Positions 1-5,744 of a DNA stretch of 11,831 nucleotides are shown here, in pieces (position 1 is the stretch's first letter; each line of letters starts with the position of its first letter). Source of the stretch: an uncultured Alphaproteobacteria bacterium (GTDB taxonomy: Bacteria; Pseudomonadota; Alphaproteobacteria; Rhodobacterales; Rhodobacteraceae); the NCBI GenBank assembly GCA_929200295.1, contig CAKMZE010000040.1:9088-20918 (forward strand), written 5' to 3'. Below the pieces are notes generated by a model. The model had not been told where the DNA came from, ran no database searches, and worked only from the letters and a program-made list of their open reading frames with translations. The position numbers and the translations under genes are program-made.

Positions 1-46
1 CGCTCTCCTCCAGAGGGCTGGGGATCTATCGCCGCGGGGTGGGTGT

Positions 47-95
47 GTCTGGGGGCAGCCCCCAGTGGTGCTCTTGTCTGGGGGCAGTCCCCAGT
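47..95. repeat. Tandem pair of GC-rich palindromes
   Basis: Two 20-base copies, 47-66 and 76-95, start 29 bases apart and differ at one base. The core of the first (49-65) is a perfect 8-bp inverted repeat, CTGGGGGC-A-GCCCCCAG. In the second the changed base shortens the perfect arms to 6 bp (78-83 and 89-94). From memory, similar short G-rich/C-rich palindromes are common between genes in Rhodobacterales. They may be the 3' end signal of a gene left of the window or a dispersed intergenic repeat. Neither copy is followed by a T-run, so a classical intrinsic terminator is not supported. Confidence 0.6.
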
Positions 96-126
96 CCGTA
101 TCAATTTAGCCGCAGTGTTTGGTACA

Positions 127-209
127 GTCTTTGATCAATGATGCAACCGACACTAGCCATATGTACCTCTCATATGGCATCACTCATTCAAAGACAAAGT
201 GTATGAGAG
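127..209 (+). promoter_or_regulatory. Structured leader with nested inverted repeats before the lipoprotein operon
   Basis: Three inverted repeats are nested in this leader. GTCTTTGA (127-134) pairs with TCAAAGAC (188-195). TGATGC (139-144) pairs with GCATCA (177-182). GCCATATG (156-163) pairs with CATATGGC (171-178); this inner pair shares two bases with the middle one. A competing pairing also exists: CTCTCATA (167-174) is fully complementary to TATGAGAG (202-209), which holds the purine-rich GAGAG ribosome-binding site of the first lipoprotein gene. The inner hairpin and this second pairing exclude each other. That is the layout of a translational switch, but the same dyads could instead be DNA operators. 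No convincing -35/-10 pair was found, so the transcription start is unknown. Confidence 0.45.
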
Positions 210-215
210 TATTGA

Positions 216-539
216 ATGAAACGTATCTTGTTGATCTGCACGTTTGGCCTTCTATCGGCCTGCATTGAACCCGTGCAATATGATGAAAACGGCAAAGTGA
301 TCCCACCGCCGCCAAAACCATTGCCCCCCCAAGTACAGGCGGCAATGGCGCCCGGCATTCCGCGCGCCTTTGTTTTTGAGCTGAATAATGGCTGCTGGGG
401 TGTTGGTATAGAAGCCAGCGAACCGCGCTCAGGCCGGCCTTTGCGCGATATTGATGGCAATTGGGTGTGCAACGATGGTGTGATTGCGCCAGATGCAAAA
501 CCAACACCCGCAACAGAAGGAACAGAGGCCGCAACATGA
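216..539 (+). CDS. Small lipoprotein, first of three related
   Basis: This 107-residue protein has a short N-terminal signal with a lipobox ending in LSAC, so Cys16 is the predicted lipidated residue. The next residue is Ile rather than Asp, which by the enterobacterial Lol rule would favour the outer membrane. After a proline-rich stretch (about 30-38) comes a short domain with NGCW (Cys60) and VCND (Cys85); the two cysteines could form a disulfide in the periplasm. A disordered-looking Ala/Thr/Pro tail ends the protein. GAGAG lies 6 bases before the ATG. The gene overlaps the next by 4 bases (ATGA). The C-terminal pattern recurs in the next two genes. I do not recognise the family and assign no function. 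Confidence 0.8.
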   Translation: MKRILLICTFGLLSACIEPVQYDENGKVIPPPPKPLPPQVQAAMAPGIPRAFVFELNNGCWGVGIEASEPRSGRPLRDIDGNWVCNDGVIAPDAKPTPATEGTEAAT

Positions 540-808
540 TCCAGAAATTTATATGCGCAGGGCTGTGCATGTTCAGTTTAACGGCGTGTCTGGCAACAGG
601 GTCTTCTGCGCCAGAGCAACCAGAGATCATTGCGCGTGATGCCGCAGATGGCAATGCGGTGCCCTTGCCCGTCATCCTTGCCTTGCCACAAGGGGTGTCT
701 GCGACAAGTGTGACAGAGGGTGAAAATGGGTGTTTCTCGTATTTGACCCCATCAGGGTATCCGCTCCCTGTGAGCGCGCCGGATGGACAGCAAATCTGTC
801 TTGATTAA
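536..808 (+). CDS. Small lipoprotein, second of three related
   Basis: The ATG at 536 overlaps the previous stop codon and has GAGG seven bases upstream. A longer reading from 461 exists, but its extra N-terminus is Arg/Cys-rich and would bury the signal peptide. The product is 90 residues: a signal peptide, a lipobox LTAC with Cys18 lipidated, a variable linker, then NGCF (Cys66) and ICLD (Cys88) at the C-terminus. The stretch from PLPVILALPQG to the end lines up with the same region of both neighbours: a short hydrophobic segment with A(L/M)P, then GC-aromatic, then C-x-D. Probably a periplasm-facing lipoprotein paralogous to its neighbours. Function unknown. Confidence 0.8.
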   Translation: MIQKFICAGLCMFSLTACLATGSSAPEQPEIIARDAADGNAVPLPVILALPQGVSATSVTEGENGCFSYLTPSGYPLPVSAPDGQQICLD

Positions 809-1052
809 CCTAAAGTCGGCGGTTTTCGCGTTCAGCCTACTTGCCCTATGCGGCTGTCAGGCTGAGCCGCTAGCTGAAAGCATAATAAAGCCGGACCTCA
901 TCCCATTGACTATCGAGCAAGCTTTGCCAGCCTCAATTTCAACTGACGCAATCCGCAAACGCGGCGGATGCTATTACTACCTGCACAAAGGACAGCTGAT
1001 CTTGATCAAAACGCTCTCGGCACCTGGTGCGCTTGAAACCTGCGATGATTAA
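783..1052 (+). CDS. Small lipoprotein, third of three related
   Basis: This 89-residue protein starts inside the previous gene (26-base overlap) and has no strong ribosome-binding site, so translation is probably coupled. The signal segment runs to a lipobox LCGC with Cys25 as the likely lipidated residue; Cys23 is less likely. The C-terminal part has GGCYYY (Cys63) and TCDD (Cys87), matching the two-cysteine pattern of the two genes before it, and IPLTIEQALP matches their hydrophobic segment. It is the most diverged of the three and lacks the tail of the first. The acetyltransferase start overlaps its stop region by 8 bases. No function can be assigned. Confidence 0.75.
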   Translation: MDSKSVLINLKSAVFAFSLLALCGCQAEPLAESIIKPDLIPLTIEQALPASISTDAIRKRGGCYYYLHKGQLILIKTLSAPGALETCDD

Positions 1053-1485
1053 ACCAGGTCTCATAAGGCGCGCAGATGCGCAGGATGGCTTGGCATGTGC
1101 GACGATCATTAATGCCTGGATAGACACCACCCCGTGGATGCCACGTTGCGCGACACCCGAGGTGATCCAAACAGCACTAACCCAAGGGCTGCCCCTGCGC
1201 GAAGCCTATGTGATCGGTGACCCCGTCGCAGGCTATATTTCGATCGATCCGCGTGCCGCGCATATCTGGGGGTTTTATGTTGCGACACCGGGCCAGGGGT
1301 TTGGCAAGGCCCTGATGGACCGGGCCAAACAGGGGCGCACATATCTCAAACTCAATACCCATGCTGCAAACACCAAAGCACATGCGTTCTACCGCCGCGA
1401 AGGGTTCATTGAGACACGCGGCCCTTGGCTGGGCGACGACGGGATCGAAGAGATCACAATGGTGTGGCGGGCTAGCCCGCAATAA
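1045..1485 (+). CDS. GNAT-family N-acetyltransferase
   Basis: This 146-residue protein has the GNAT fold signature. A strand (YISIDP, 64-69; GFYVATP, 77-82) leads into the acetyl-CoA pyrophosphate-binding loop QGFGKAL at 84-90. It is followed by LKLNTHAANTKAHAFYRREGF (101-121), which holds the usual Asn on the late strand and the FYxxxGF motif. It should transfer an acetyl group from acetyl-CoA to an amine; the substrate cannot be read from sequence. The ATG at 1045 is chosen because it overlaps the upstream stop by 8 bases as in a coupled operon. A GTG at 1027 would add six residues. It is the last gene of the lipoprotein operon and the only one with a recognisable enzyme fold. Whether it acts on the lipoproteins is unknown; a cytoplasmic enzyme would not meet them after export. 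Confidence 0.85.
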   Translation: MIKPGLIRRADAQDGLACATIINAWIDTTPWMPRCATPEVIQTALTQGLPLREAYVIGDPVAGYISIDPRAAHIWGFYVATPGQGFGKALMDRAKQGRTYLKLNTHAANTKAHAFYRREGFIETRGPWLGDDGIEEITMVWRASPQ

Positions 1486-1583
1486 CCCCGCCTCAATGCG
1501 TACCACATTGAAACGAAGTGTCGGTTTTGGGGTGGAACCAGCGGCTTTTCTTACTGTAGGTGCGTCCCAAAGGAGAGCTGCGC

Positions 1584-3593
1584 ATGGCTTATTTGCTCGG
1601 TGTTGATACAGGTGGCACGTATACAGATGCTGTGATCTTGGATGAGGTCACCGATACGGTTCTTGCGGGGGCAAAGTCGCGCACCACACGCCCGGTTCTT
1701 GCCCATGGGGTAGGTGCTGCCATTGATGCCGCATTGGCCCAAGTGGCCATCGACCCGGCTGAAATTGCTATGGTGTCGCTCTCAACAACGCTCGCTACAA
1801 ATGCGCTTGTCGAAGGTCAGGGCGGCAAAATCGCACTGGTATTTATCGGATTTGACGAAACCGAACTCAACCGCGCAGGGCTTGCGGATGCTTTGCGAGG
1901 CGATCCGGTGATATACCTTGCAGGTGGGCATGAACATTCTGGTGCGGAAACCACGGCACTGGATATGAAGCAGTTGCAAACAGCGCTTAAGGCGTTGGAT
2001 GCAGGGATCACAGGCTTTGCAATTGCGGCAAAGTTTGCAACCCGTAATCCAGCCCATGAAAGCGCTGCACGTGATATGATCCGTGCTAAAACGGGTCTCC
2101 CCGTCACCTGCTCGCACGAGCTGTCGTCAGCGCTGGGCGGGCCAAAGCGGGCGCTAACCGCGGTGCTGAATGCCCGGTTGATCGGGATGATTGATGGGTT
2201 GATTACAGCCTGCGAGGGGCATTTACAGCGGCTTGGGATCACAGCGCGGCTGATGGTCGTGCGCGGTGATGGGGCGCTTGTCTCTGCGGCCGTTGCCCGC
2301 GAAAAACCGATTGAAACGATCCTCTCAGGGCCTGCGGCATCTATTGCAGGGGCGCAATGGTTGACCGGGCAAAGCGATGCGTTGGTCAGTGATATCGGTG
2401 GCACGACAACCGATGTGTGCCTGCTTAAAAACGGACGCCCGATGATTGACCCGCAAGGGGCGCAAGTGGGCGCCTATCGTACCATGGTTGAGGCGGTTGC
2501 CATGCGTACCTCAGGACTGGGCGGCGATAGCGAGGTGCATGTCCGTGAGGGTCTTGAGGGCGGGCTTTTCCTGGGGCCGCGTCGGGTGATGCCTATTTCT
2601 ATGGTGGCGCGCGATTATCCTGATCTGGTGCACCCGGTTCTTGATCGTGCCTTGGCGCATGATCGGCCTGCGATTGATGGCGCGCAGTTCGCAATCCCCC
2701 TTTGGGACAGCTTGCCTGCCGGCTTGGATAAACGCGAACTGGCCGTGGCTGAGCGGCTTTTGTCAGGCCCTCTTCGCCTAGGGGAAGCGGTGACCAGCCG
2801 TATGGAAAGCCCCGCACTTCAGCGGCTCGTTACCCGTGGTCTCGTGATGATCGCGGGTGTCACCCCATCTGATGCAGCGCATGTTTTGGGCCGTGTTGAG
2901 GCTTGGGATAAAGAGGCCGCACAAAAGGCGCTGACGCTTTTTGCCCAAAGACGCACAGGCGCAGGTGAGCGGATCGCAGCCTCAGCCGAAGCGCTTGCCA
3001 CGCAAATTATTGATCAGTTGACCCGCCAAACTGTGAATTGCCTGTTAGAAACAGCCTTTGCCGAAGACCCGCGCAATTGGCAGGGTCAGGCGGTCGCAGA
3101 TCTTGCGCGTCATCCGTTGACGGTGGCGGGGCTCGATCAACATCGCGGCGTGGTGCAAACAACGCTTGCGCTCGGCGTGCCTGTGATCGGGCTTGGGGCT
3201 TCGGCGCATTCTTATTACGGCGCTGTGGGTGAACGGCTCAATACCCAAATGATCCTGCCCAAACATGCAGATATCGCAAACGCAATTGGCGCTGTTGTGG
3301 GGCAAGTGGCGATGACTGAAAGCGGAATTATCACAAGCCCCGGTTCGGGAAGCTTTGCGGTGCACCTGCCCCAAGGGGTTGAGATGTTCACTGATCAACA
3401 AGCTGCCTTAGACAGCTTAGAAGCCGCACTTACCGCACGTGCGACAGATAAAGCGAAAGAGGCAGGCGTCGAAGAGCTACGCATCACCGTTGACCGCGAT
3501 ATCAAAGAAGCAATCATCGAGAACCAACAGATGTTTATCGAGGCCACCCTACGCGTCACAGCCCAAGGCCGCCCGCGCATTGCAGAAGGGTAG
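1584..3593 (+). CDS. Hydantoinase/oxoprolinase family protein (HyuA-type)
   Basis: This 669-residue protein belongs to the HyuA side of the ATP-dependent hydantoinase/5-oxoprolinase family. The N-terminal phosphate-binding motif GVDTGGTYTDAV starts at about residue 6. A second actin/Hsp70-like motif, DIGGTTTDV, starts at residue 270, followed by a conserved GLGGDS. Family members cleave cyclic amides such as 5-oxoproline or N-methylhydantoin using ATP, usually with a HyuB partner. No HyuB lies in this window, so the substrate and even the activity are uncertain. The ATG at 1584 is preferred over the GTG at 1560 because AGGAGAG (1571-1577) lies 6 bases before it. The gene stands about 100 bases after the acetyltransferase and may have its own promoter. 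No classical terminator is visible after it. Confidence 0.85.
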   Translation: MAYLLGVDTGGTYTDAVILDEVTDTVLAGAKSRTTRPVLAHGVGAAIDAALAQVAIDPAEIAMVSLSTTLATNALVEGQGGKIALVFIGFDETELNRAGLADALRGDPVIYLAGGHEHSGAETTALDMKQLQTALKALDAGITGFAIAAKFATRNPAHESAARDMIRAKTGLPVTCSHELSSALGGPKRALTAVLNARLIGMIDGLITACEGHLQRLGITARLMVVRGDGALVSAAVAREKPIETILSGPAASIAGAQWLTGQSDALVSDIGGTTTDVCLLKNGRPMIDPQGAQVGAYRTMVEAVAMRTSGLGGDSEVHVREGLEGGLFLGPRRVMPISMVARDYPDLVHPVLDRALAHDRPAIDGAQFAIPLWDSLPAGLDKRELAVAERLLSGPLRLGEAVTSRMESPALQRLVTRGLVMIAGVTPSDAAHVLGRVEAWDKEAAQKALTLFAQRRTGAGERIAASAEALATQIIDQLTRQTVNCLLETAFAEDPRNWQGQAVADLARHPLTVAGLDQHRGVVQTTLALGVPVIGLGASAHSYYGAVGERLNTQMILPKHADIANAIGAVVGQVAMTESGIITSPGSGSFAVHLPQGVEMFTDQQAALDSLEAALTARATDKAKEAGVEELRITVDRDIKEAIIENQQMFIEATLRVTAQGRPRIAEG

Positions 3594-3795
3594 AAGCTCT
3601 TCATGCAATGCAGTGCAGGTGTTTGACTTCAATTCAGCCAACCCCATAAAGTCGTTCACCCGCAGGAACAGGTATAAAACCGTTCGGTTCTAAAACGAAA
3701 TTATCGCTTTCTTTCAAACCCAACGTTAAAAATACCTGATTCAATGGCTAATAAATCGTAAGCAGTGTTATCAACCCACCGCCTAAAGGGTCTTT
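3594..3795. other. Intergenic stretch between convergent genes, AT-richer
   Basis: About 200 bases separate the HyuA-type gene from the stop of the minus-strand secreted protein. A short palindrome, AACCG-TT-CGGTT (3678-3689), is present but lacks a T-run. No gene, RNA or clear terminator is supported here. The base composition drops from the GC-rich style of the HyuA-type gene, which suggests the left edge of the low-GC patch lies in or near this stretch. Confidence 0.5.
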
Positions 3796-4200
3796 TCACG
3801 GGGTTATGATTTTGCATTGCCCAGTTCCAGATTCCCAGTTCAACTTCTCGCCTGCGCCAGTATAGTGGATTGTCATTGAATATACCCAATCTTCGTCAAC
3901 TGTTAGCAGTGCCATTTCTCCAGAAGGTGCACCAAAGATCAAGTTGGTCAGGTCATTGCGTGTTGAGTTAAGTTCCTGGTTATTTGACGTCCAAACTTCA
4001 TTGTACATTACAACGGAAAATCCTTTATCTTCCTCGTAAGAAAGCAGGAAGCTTGCGCCTGGATCGAAACATCCGACTCCATTTAAGGAACCGCATTGTT
4101 CAACAAAAGTGCACTTGAAGTCCATACGCTCTTGTTGCGCAAGAACGTTGGAAGGAGACCAAGACAAGGCCAAAATTATAAGGGAAAACTGTAATCGCAA
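3796..4200 (-). CDS. Small secreted protein with four cysteines
   Basis: This 134-residue protein starts at a TTG with GAGGAA six bases upstream; an in-frame stop just upstream leaves no ATG alternative there. The first 21 residues form a signal peptide ending VLA, with cleavage before QQ. There is no lipobox, so it should be free in the periplasm or outside the cell. The mature part has Cys30-x5-Cys36-x7-Cys44 near its start and Cys129 near its end, enough for two disulfides, and the middle looks beta-rich. I recall Rhodobacterales hypothetical proteins with a similar FxCxFxxxC start, but cannot name a domain. The gene is AT-richer than its neighbours and sits next to transposase remnants, so it may have been acquired. 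Function unknown. Confidence 0.7.
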   Translation of the reverse strand: MRLQFSLIILALSWSPSNVLAQQERMDFKCTFVEQCGSLNGVGCFDPGASFLLSYEEDKGFSVVMYNEVWTSNNQELNSTRNDLTNLIFGAPSGEMALLTVDEDWVYSMTIHYTGAGEKLNWESGTGQCKIITP

Positions 4201-4234
4201 GAATATTTCCTCGTGTTAAAATGACGGTATTATG

Positions 4235-4265
4235 AATATAAATTCAATTCGCGTCTTACTTTCAA
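4235..4265 (-). promoter_or_regulatory. Possible promoter for the small secreted protein
   Basis: On the minus strand TTGAAA (4260-4265) is followed after 19 bases by TATATT (4235-4240), which is close to a sigma-70 -10. The -35-like part overlaps the stop codon of the IS66-type remnant. The spacing is longer than the preferred 17 bases, and AT-rich DNA gives such matches by chance. CATAAT (4229-4234) is an alternative -10 without a good -35. Confidence 0.25.
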
Positions 4266-4402
4266 AGGCCCCACGGTAACAGTTCGTCAAGTCGGCTTTG
4301 CCTGTGCCCAATCACGATGGCCGTCAGCACGCTCGTCAAATAGCCGCGTGGTTCAATTCCATTTAGCTTACACGTCTCACTTAACGACGCAAGTCGGTAG
4401 GA
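4262..4402 (-). pseudogene. IS66-type transposase C-terminal remnant
   Basis: The last 46 or so residues of a 110-residue reading frame match the C-terminal end of IS66-family transposases (TnpC). They show a YRLASLSETCKLNGIEP segment, then a YLTSVL helix and the family's closing DELLPW motif before the stop. A full transposase is over 500 residues, so more than 90% is missing, including the catalytic region. No tnpA/tnpB companions and no clear IS66 terminal repeat were seen next to it. The fragment is joined in frame to an IS5-type fragment on its N-terminal side. The match rests on recalled family consensus, not on a search. Confidence 0.7.
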
Positions 4403-4439
4403 TTTTGGATATGCCGTTCGAGGTACTGAAAATACGATG

Positions 4440-4714
4440 TCTTCCACATCACTCAACCGGTACCAGATGCCCAGCAGAGAGGCCCGCAATAATATCAAGA
4501 GTGGATAACTCGGGCGGCCTGTGAGACTGGCGTAAATTCCCGACATAATCTGCTCGAGACTTGTCCAATCCAAAACCGCCCCAGCTCCGTCCAACCCTTG
4601 CAGGCTAGGAAGCTCAAGCTCGGCGCTCGTGACGAAACGCTCGGGGTGCGTCGTGAAGGTTTCAAAAATAGCAAATCCAATACGGATAGCGAATCCAAGA
4701 GTTATGCTGAGGGC
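4440..4714 (-). pseudogene. IS5-type transposase N-terminal remnant
   Basis: In the same frame as the IS66 remnant, the upstream part reads like the N-terminal domain of IS5-family transposases. It has VLDWTSLEQIMSGIY, then GRPSYPLL, then a leucine-rich helix and WYRLSDVED. In intact family members the LSD motif is followed by a long catalytic part with DDE residues; here it stops within a few residues and passes into unrelated and then IS66 sequence. The frame is open back to a TGA at 4715-4717, but there is no convincing start codon; the nearest is a TTG at 4592-4594. It is a dead fragment. Its breakpoint lies roughly at 4403-4439. Confidence 0.65.
4668..4703. repeat. Short 18-base tandem duplication
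   Basis: ATAGCAAATCCAA (4668-4680) recurs as ATAGCGAATCCAA (4686-4698), 18 bases apart with one mismatch. It lies inside the open frame upstream of the IS5-type remnant. It is probably a small slippage duplication. Confidence 0.4.
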
Positions 4715-4759
4715 TCATGGAAGCTTTGCAAAGCGCAGATTATTTCTTTTTGGGCAAGC

Positions 4760-4822
4760 GGCCAAATCCTTATTTTAGCGTTAATCTACCTTAGTAATGG
4801 TCGCTAAACAAAAGATTTGGCC
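4760..4822. repeat. 63-base imperfect inverted repeat
   Basis: GGCCAAATC (4760-4768) is the reverse complement of GATTTGGCC (4814-4822). Inside it, TTTAGCG (4774-4780) is the reverse complement of CGCTAAA (4802-4808). Five bases separate the outer from the inner arm on each side, and two of these also pair, giving about 18 of 21 paired positions around a 21-base loop. No T-run follows on either strand, so it is not a classical terminator. It could be a MITE-like remnant, the ends of a lost element, or an RNA 3' end structure for the peroxiredoxin transcript. Confidence 0.6.
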
Positions 4823-4849
4823 CTATTCAAGCGTGCCCTGATTTATCCG

Positions 4850-4963
4850 CTAGATGGCGCCCATCGAGTGGCGTTGATCTTCGGATAGATCACCTACTGT
4901 TGGATATTTTTCGTAAAGCTCCATAAACAGCGGGTGATAGAAAACTGCCGTTTTCCGGGTCAT
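4850..4963 (-). CDS. Possible 37-residue peptide after the peroxiredoxin gene
   Basis: An ATG three bases beyond the peroxiredoxin stop opens a 37-codon frame ending in TAG. The product starts MTRKTAVFYHPLFMELYEKY and has a mix of hydrophobic, charged and aromatic residues that looks protein-like. No strong Shine-Dalgarno is visible, though translation could be coupled to the upstream gene. The opening recalls the first strand of histone-deacetylase-like hydrolases (TAVFYHP), but the rest does not, so it may be a truncated remnant or chance. Low confidence. Confidence 0.25.
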   Translation of the reverse strand: MTRKTAVFYHPLFMELYEKYPTVGDLSEDQRHSMGAI

Positions 4964-4966
4964 ATT

Positions 4967-5620
4967 CTAGTCTTTTAGCTTTGTCGTGCGTAGATAAGGT
5001 AGGACAGTTGTGAATGCCCCAAACTTTGCTTGCGCATCCGCATCGCTCACGGCTGTTGGGATGATCACATCATCACCGACATTCCAATTCGCAGGTGTCG
5101 CAACACCGCGGCCGCTTGAGGTTTGCAAGCCATCCAAAGCGCGCAGAACTTCTGCGAAGTTACGCCCAACAGTCATTGGGTAGGTCATCGACAGTTTGAG
5201 CTGCTTGTCAGGGCCAATGATAAAGACGGAACGGACTGTCGCGCTGTCGTTGGGTGTGCGCCCGTCAGGCAGATACGCCTCGGCTGGTAGCATATCAAAC
5301 GCCTTTGACACAGCGAGCCCCGCATCTGCGATAATCGGAAAGCCTGCAGGCGCGCCGCCTACGGTTTCGATGTCCGCTTTCCATTTCTTATGCTCCTCAA
5401 CCCCATCAACCGATACGCCGATAACCTTGGTGCCGCGCGCGGCCCATTCATCAGCCAGCTGTGCAACAGCGCCAAATTCGGTGGTGCAGACAGGTGTGAA
5501 ATCCTTGGGGTGGGAAAATAGAATAGCCCAGCTATCGCCGATCCACTCATGCAGGCCAAATGTTCCTTGATCAGTTTCAACGGTCAGATCTGGAATTGTA
5601 TCGTTAATGCGCAGTCCCAT
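4967..5620 (-). CDS. 1-Cys peroxiredoxin (Prx6 subfamily)
   Basis: This 217-residue cytoplasmic peroxidase should reduce hydrogen peroxide and alkyl hydroperoxides to water or alcohols. The active site is FTPVCTTEF with peroxidatic Cys45. Thr42, His37 and Arg130 (in ATVRSVF) match residues that position the cysteine in the Prx6 group. No second cysteine is present anywhere, so it must be recycled by an outside thiol such as glutathione or another reductant. The C-terminal extension (TPANWNVGDDVIIP and beyond) is the dimer-arm domain typical of this subfamily, and the length is normal. The ATG has AAAAGGAG about seven bases upstream. It is divergent from the aldehyde dehydrogenase. Shared control by oxidative or aldehyde stress is a guess from this arrangement. 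Confidence 0.93.
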   Translation of the reverse strand: MGLRINDTIPDLTVETDQGTFGLHEWIGDSWAILFSHPKDFTPVCTTEFGAVAQLADEWAARGTKVIGVSVDGVEEHKKWKADIETVGGAPAGFPIIADAGLAVSKAFDMLPAEAYLPDGRTPNDSATVRSVFIIGPDKQLKLSMTYPMTVGRNFAEVLRALDGLQTSSGRGVATPANWNVGDDVIIPTAVSDADAQAKFGAFTTVLPYLRTTKLKD

Positions 5621-5744
5621 GTCAGGCTCCTTTTGGATGTGTATTTTTTATTAATATAGGGATGATCAATGAGAACTGCCATGGGGTGCTTGCACCGATG
5701 GCACGCCAATGTCACCATATGCCAAATCAGTATTGGAGACCGTT
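5621..5744. promoter_or_regulatory. Divergent promoter region with a dyad
   Basis: The 124 bases between the peroxiredoxin and aldehyde dehydrogenase starts must carry both promoters. An AT-rich run (5643-5658) on the peroxiredoxin side could hold its -10, but I cannot fix it. An imperfect inverted repeat lies at 5678-5702: GCCAT (5678-5682) pairs with ATGGC (5698-5702), and GGTGC (5685-5689) pairs with GCACC (5692-5696) around TT, with one extra base on the left. It is either a repressor/activator site or a hairpin in the dehydrogenase leader. A full OxyR-like pattern was not found. Confidence 0.4.

Noticed and set aside
1..215. CRISPR repeats at the left edge
   Set aside because: There are only two copies, each self-complementary, with a 9-base gap between them. 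That is too few and too close for repeat-spacer units.
184..675. Long minus-strand frame opposite the first two lipoprotein genes
   Set aside because: It is antisense to genes with lipoboxes, ribosome-binding sites and coupled overlaps, and has no recognisable motif.
3678..3689. AACCGTTCGGTT palindrome as a terminator for the HyuA-type gene
   Set aside because: The stem has only five base pairs with a two-base loop, no T-run follows, and it lies about 85 bases past the stop.
3701..3889. Minus-strand 62-residue reading frame overlapping the end of the secreted protein gene
   Set aside because: It overlaps the secreted protein in another frame. The secreted protein has a signal peptide, a ribosome-binding site and a coherent C-terminus, while this frame has none.
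4495..4698. Minus-strand 67-residue frame overlapping the IS5 fragment
   Set aside because: The IS5 signature is in the neighbouring frame; this one shows no family pattern.
4598..4807. Plus-strand 69-residue frame across the IS5 fragment
   Set aside because: It is antisense to the recognisable transposase remnant, and its end runs through the inverted repeat. There is no ribosome-binding site or motif.
4940..4955. GAAAAC/GTTTTC hairpin after the peroxiredoxin as a terminator
   Set aside because: The stem is six mostly A-T pairs and is not followed by T residues on the gene strand.
5645..5685. OxyR-type ATAG-N7-CTAT array in the peroxiredoxin/dehydrogenase gap
   Set aside because: Only one ATAG and a three-of-four match seven bases on are present; the further elements do not match.
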